Below, one piece after another: positions 18,916-21,907 of a stretch of DNA of 21,907 nt. Source of the stretch: a virus. The stretch lies in IMG/VR virus record IMGVR_UViG_3300043411_002907, positions 1 to 21,907 of that record. One strand, given 5' to 3'. Within the stretch, counting starts at the first letter, position 1. Every line of letters begins with the position of its first letter. The notes below the pieces were generated by a model. That model made no database searches and had not been told where the DNA came from. It saw nothing but the letters and a program-made list of their open reading frames with translations. A program made the position numbers and the translations under genes.

Positions 18916-20475
18916 TCAGCCGATCTGGAGCACGTCGCCGACGGTGGAGTGCAGGTGGTCGATCACCTTCGTGGGGATCGACGCGACGGCGTAGGTGGTG
19001 CCGTCGACGGTGGTGGTCCCCACGGTGACCGCGGAGGCGTTCGCGGTGACGTCGCGCACGAGGCCCTCCTCCTCCATCTCGCGCAGGATCGAGAGCACGT
19101 CGTCGCGGATAGCGGACGGCCAGATCAGGCGAGGGTTGGACGGGGCCTCCTCGGTCGTCGCCGGGTCGCTGGTGAGGTTCTTGTCCGCGTAGTTCGCCGC
19201 GGCCCACGCCTCCAGGCGGTCGGCCACGAGGTCGGGCACCGCGACCTTCGAGGTGTCGTGCACCGCGTAGGAGATGCCGTTCTGTGCGTTTCGCGTGCGC
19301 GTGGTCACCGGGCGCACGACGTTGGCGTAGCCGGGGTGCGCGTAGTCCGCGCCGATCACCGTGACGCCGTCGGCGAGCAGGCTGTTCACGTCCGTCGCGG
19401 AGAGGCGCTCCTCCTCGTCGGTCGCGAGGATCGCCGGGTAGAGGCTCAGCCCGTTGGCCTTCGCCGCGCGGTAGGTGTCCTCGCCAGGGAGCGCGCCGTC
19501 CAGGGGCCCGTAGACCTTCGCCGCGAGGTACGCGCCGAGGATCTCGTTGCCGGGCATGTGCGGGCGCTTCTGGCAGAGCAGCACCACGCGGCCGTTGTTC
19601 ACCGCCACCGCGTCGGCCTGGACCGTCGAGACCGTGTCGTTCAGCGCGGGGAGCGACGCCATGCGCCGCATCCCGACGTTGATGCCGCTCTGCGTGTCCA
19701 CGTGCGTCGACACGGCGGTGCGGATCGTGTCGTCGTCCGCGTCGACGCCGATGCGGTCGTAGCGCGCGCCCGAGATCGCCGTGAGCGCGGTCGTAAGGGT
19801 GGGGTTGCCGACGCCCGCGGTGGCCGGGGCGCCGCTGCCGAAGTACGCCTTGCCGCTCGCAGCCGTCGACGCGCCGTTGAGCGCGATGGTGATGCCCGTC
19901 GCGGTGATCTCGAACACCACCCGGTTCTGGTTGCCCTGCGCGCCGGTGTTGGACGACGTGAGCGTGTAGATGTGCTCGGAGCCACCGCCGCCGACGGCGC
20001 CCGTCGCGGGGAGGTCGCTCATCTCGGCCACCGCGGCGGCGACCAGCGTCGCGGCCTGCGCCGCCGTGGTCCCCGACGGGATCTGCACCTCGCGAACGAG
20101 CTGCCCCGCGATGCGCAGGCGGATCACGCCGGCGGCGGTCGCCGGGCCGGTGAAGGTGAGCACCGCCGTCGCCGCGGTGCCGCCCGCGTCCGCCACGGGG
20201 CAGGCGTAGAGCCGCGCGCGCGGGGCGATCATGCGGAACGCCCGCACCGCCCCTGCGAGGCGCGAACGCGCGCCGAACTTTGCGTTCGCGTCCGTCGCAT
20301 CGCCGACCTCGACGGGCACGTTCGCGGTCGCGGTGCCCGCGGCCAGCATCATGCCGACGAGCATCACCTTCAGGCCTGAGAGGGCGTTGGCGCCGGCGCC
20401 GACGCCGAGGCGCACGGCGAACGCGACGAGCGGGATGTGGACGGGGGTGAAGCCGTTGGGGAGCGACGTCGACAT
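18916..20475 (-). CDS. Contractile tail sheath protein (Mu gpL-like)
   Basis: A 519-residue tail sheath subunit, close to Mu gpL in size. The N-terminal part has GLKVMLVGMMLAAGTATA followed by NVPVEVGDATDANAKFGARS (about residues 54-73), then RLYACPVAD and the inserted domain GPATAAGVIRLRIAGQLV, all typical of the Mu-type sheath. The C-terminal third has GISYAVHDTSK and ends in the strand-helix arm that links neighbouring subunits (IPTKVIDHLHSTVGDVLQIG). I chose the ATG at 20475 over a longer frame because GAGGTCCACCGCC is just upstream and the frame before it overlaps the previous gene in an antisense-like composition. It proves a contractile tail. Confidence 0.92.
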   Translation of the reverse strand: MSTSLPNGFTPVHIPLVAFAVRLGVGAGANALSGLKVMLVGMMLAAGTATANVPVEVGDATDANAKFGARSRLAGAVRAFRMIAPRARLYACPVADAGGTAATAVLTFTGPATAAGVIRLRIAGQLVREVQIPSGTTAAQAATLVAAAVAEMSDLPATGAVGGGGSEHIYTLTSSNTGAQGNQNRVVFEITATGITIALNGASTAASGKAYFGSGAPATAGVGNPTLTTALTAISGARYDRIGVDADDDTIRTAVSTHVDTQSGINVGMRRMASLPALNDTVSTVQADAVAVNNGRVVLLCQKRPHMPGNEILGAYLAAKVYGPLDGALPGEDTYRAAKANGLSLYPAILATDEEERLSATDVNSLLADGVTVIGADYAHPGYANVVRPVTTRTRNAQNGISYAVHDTSKVAVPDLVADRLEAWAAANYADKNLTSDPATTEEAPSNPRLIWPSAIRDDVLSILREMEEEGLVRDVTANASAVTVGTTTVDGTTYAVASIPTKVIDHLHSTVGDVLQIG

Positions 20476-20492
20476 GGCGGTGGACCTCGGTA

Positions 20493-21128
20493 TCAGGTGC
20501 GCGGTTCGCGCGCGGTGGACGTGGTGACGGTGGTCTCGACGGGGTCCTTGACCGCGCCGTCGAAGACGAAGGGCGTGCCGGGGAGGGCATCCGCGGCCGG
20601 GTCCGGGAGCTCGGTGTCGGCCGCGAAGCGCACCGCGTAGACGTAGGCCGTGCGGCGCGCGACGAGCCACGGTCGCGCCCCGAGCCAGCGCACGCCTCCG
20701 CCCTCGAAGAGCCCGCTGATCTGGAGCCCCGCGAGCGCCTCGGTCACCCGCTGCGCGCAGAGCAGCGCCCCGGGCTGTCCGGCGACCACGCCCTTGAGCG
20801 CCTCCTCGTCGCCGCGCAGGTCACGCACGACCACGAAGACGCGCCAGAACGTGCGCGCGACGATCTGAATGAGCCGCGGACCGTCCTGACGGAAAATCCC
20901 GCCGTCCCCGAGCGGTTCAACGCCCTCGAACGCGAGTAGTGCGGCCGGGTGCTGCTCCGGGGTGAGCGCGTAGAGCCCCTGCTCGACGTGCTGGACGAGG
21001 TCCATTGTGACCTCGCCCGCGAAGCGCCGCAGGTGTCGGAAGGGCTGCGTCGCCGACGGCGTCGCGTTCACGAGCCCGCCGAGGGCCGTGTAGAGCGCGG
21101 CGTCGATCTGGTCGAGCGTCGCGGTCAC
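20493..21128 (-). CDS. Mu gp37/DUF1834-like protein
   Basis: A 211-residue protein upstream of the sheath, matching the place of Mu gp37 (DUF1834), thought to act at the neck or tail terminator. The N-terminus TLDQIDAALYTALGGLVNAT (residues 3-22) and LLAFEGVEPLGDGGIFRQDG are consistent with the family. The middle has RTFWRVFVVVRDLRGDEEAL. The start is GTG at 21128, overlapping the upstream stop (GTGA, 21125-21128). An in-frame upstream Met exists but would add 27 antisense-like residues. The C-terminus ends with a Thr/Val-rich tail. Confidence 0.7.
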   Translation of the reverse strand: MTATLDQIDAALYTALGGLVNATPSATQPFRHLRRFAGEVTMDLVQHVEQGLYALTPEQHPAALLAFEGVEPLGDGGIFRQDGPRLIQIVARTFWRVFVVVRDLRGDEEALKGVVAGQPGALLCAQRVTEALAGLQISGLFEGGGVRWLGARPWLVARRTAYVYAVRFAADTELPDPAADALPGTPFVFDGAVKDPVETTVTTSTAREPRT

Positions 21129-21523
21129 GGCCCGAGCCCCGCGCGCCGCACGGCGTCTTCGAGCGCGTCCTCCATGCGCTGGTCGGTCTCCGCGCGCTGC
21201 ATGAGCCACGCGGTGCCGAGGTACTGGTACGCGCGGCTGCGGCGCGTGCCGCTCTCGACGTAGCTCGCGTAGGGCGTCGGCGCGCCCACGAGGCCCTCCA
21301 GCGAGTCCTCGGTGAACTTCCCCACGGGCTCGTAGGACGTGATCGAGCGGGTGAGGCGCCCGGTGCGATCGATGTACGAGTGCGAGCCCTTCGCTTCCTT
21401 CGCGACCTCGCGCGAGGTCGCACGCACGGCGCGCTCCACTGCGGCGTCGAGGGCAGACTCCAGCCGGTGCACCTCGCGGCGCATCTCGCGCAGGCCTTCG
21501 GTGTCGAGCTCGATGGAGATCAC
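21125..21523 (-). CDS. HK97 gp10-like / tail completion protein
   Basis: A 132-residue protein similar in pattern to HK97 gp10-type head-tail proteins: an N-terminal helix (LREMRREVHRLESALDAAVE), then EVAKEAKGSHSYIDRTGRLT (about residues 39-58) with RTGRLTRSI, and later PTPYASYVESGTRRSRAYQYL, the 'YA.YVE.GT.' motif of this family. It probably helps join the tail to the head or close the tail tube. GTG start; overlaps the upstream gene's stop (GTGA, 21520-21523) and the downstream gene's start the same way. Confidence 0.78.
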   Translation of the reverse strand: MISIELDTEGLREMRREVHRLESALDAAVERAVRATSREVAKEAKGSHSYIDRTGRLTRSITSYEPVGKFTEDSLEGLVGAPTPYASYVESGTRRSRAYQYLGTAWLMQRAETDQRMEDALEDAVRRAGLGP

Positions 21524-21906
21524 GCGCCCTGCCTCGCTCGCTCTACGGTGACGCTGAAGCGCAGCGCGCGCGTGTCGTCGACGCGCACCACGCGGAACTC
21601 CTCGCCCGCGCCGAACTGCCCGCCCGAGAGCACGATGGTCACGCGCTTGTTGGTGGAGTCGTCGGGGAGGAAGCTGCGCGGGTCGTAGCCCCCTGCGCCG
21701 TAGACCGGCGTCATCGGGCCGACGATCCAGCGCAGCACGTGAGGGGCCGCGGTGGCGTCGGCGAACTCGCCGTCGAGAATCGCCTCGTCACTGCGGTTGG
21801 CGTGGTCGGGCGAGACGCGCGGCGTCGGCGTGACGGTCACGTTCGTAGTGCTGGTGAGCGTCGTCGCGACCGCGCCCACGGGGCCCGAGTAGAGGCGCGT
21901 GCGCAC
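21520..21906 (-). CDS. Neck/head-tail region protein, probably cut by the window edge
   Basis: At least 128 residues can be read from a GTG at the very edge (21906), but the true start may lie outside. The protein has no recognised family: a Thr/Val-rich N-terminus (TTLTSTTNVTVTPTPRVSP), a central acidic loop (RSDEAILDGEF), and a beta-rich C-terminal half with KRVTIVLSGGQFGAGEEFRV and RALRFSVTVERARQG. Its place before the gp10-like and DUF1834-like genes suggests a structural neck or head protein. Its stop overlaps the next start (GTGA). Confidence 0.6.
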   Translation of the reverse strand: MRTRLYSGPVGAVATTLTSTTNVTVTPTPRVSPDHANRSDEAILDGEFADATAAPHVLRWIVGPMTPVYGAGGYDPRSFLPDDSTNKRVTIVLSGGQFGAGEEFRVVRVDDTRALRFSVTVERARQGA

Positions 21907-21907
21907 G

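Noticed and set aside
18151-20379. Long plus-strand open frame (742 codons) opposite the tail sheath
   Set aside because: Antisense to the sheath, tube and chaperone genes, with the low-complexity composition of a shadow frame.
1-21907. CRISPR arrays, insertion sequences, or rRNA
   Set aside because: No regularly spaced repeats, transposase, terminal inverted repeats or rRNA-like sequence was found.

Overview
The window is the tail, fibre and lysis part of a Mu-like contractile-tailed phage (myovirus) or related particle in a very GC-rich host. Almost all genes lie on the minus strand, so the transcriptional order runs from high to low coordinates. Reading that way, the order follows phage Mu closely: neck or head-tail proteins (21906-21125), a Mu gp37/DUF1834-like protein, tail sheath (gpL-like), tail tube, tail assembly chaperone with a probable -1 frameshift extension, tape measure, gpN-like (DNA circularisation family/LysM), gpP/gp44-like hub, gp45-like spike, gp46 wedge, gp47 (baseplate J), gp48, then three fibre-type proteins. 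No head, terminase, integrase or transposase gene is inside the window, so a full prophage and a headless tailocin cannot be told apart here.

The host is most likely a myxobacterium of the Polyangiales/Sandaracinus type. This is inferred from the GC-rich codon usage and from a cysteine-rich lipoprotein gene (10148-11104) of a kind common in that group. That gene is on the plus strand, wedged between the gp47 and gp48 homologues, and looks like a host-type cargo gene (moron).

Downstream of the fibres (6277 to 2621) is a tightly overlapping minus-strand run. It holds a 30-residue membrane peptide, a membrane-anchored coiled-coil protein, a stand-alone response-regulator receiver domain, a 302-residue protein with two membrane segments, a papain-like C1 cysteine peptidase with a complete catalytic set, a GH25 lysozyme (the likely endolysin), and two very small membrane proteins. 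Neighbours mostly couple through GTGA, ATGA or TGATG overlaps. A compact tRNA-Ala(UGC) gene with a G3:U70 pair follows, then two small minus-strand genes, the first of them cysteine-rich.

The left end (325-2033) carries five small plus-strand genes with good ribosome binding sites. The spacers after the first four each begin with a GC-rich hairpin just after the stop codon. They are preceded by a non-coding region (1-324) with a cluster of TGAC/GTCA dyads that look like operator sites. These genes are not recognised. They may be an accessory or regulatory block of the phage, or flanking host DNA.

The most unusual points are the receiver domain and the C1 peptidase in the lysis operon, the myxobacterial lipoprotein inserted in the baseplate operon, the candidate chaperone frameshift, and the repeated small-gene/hairpin array.
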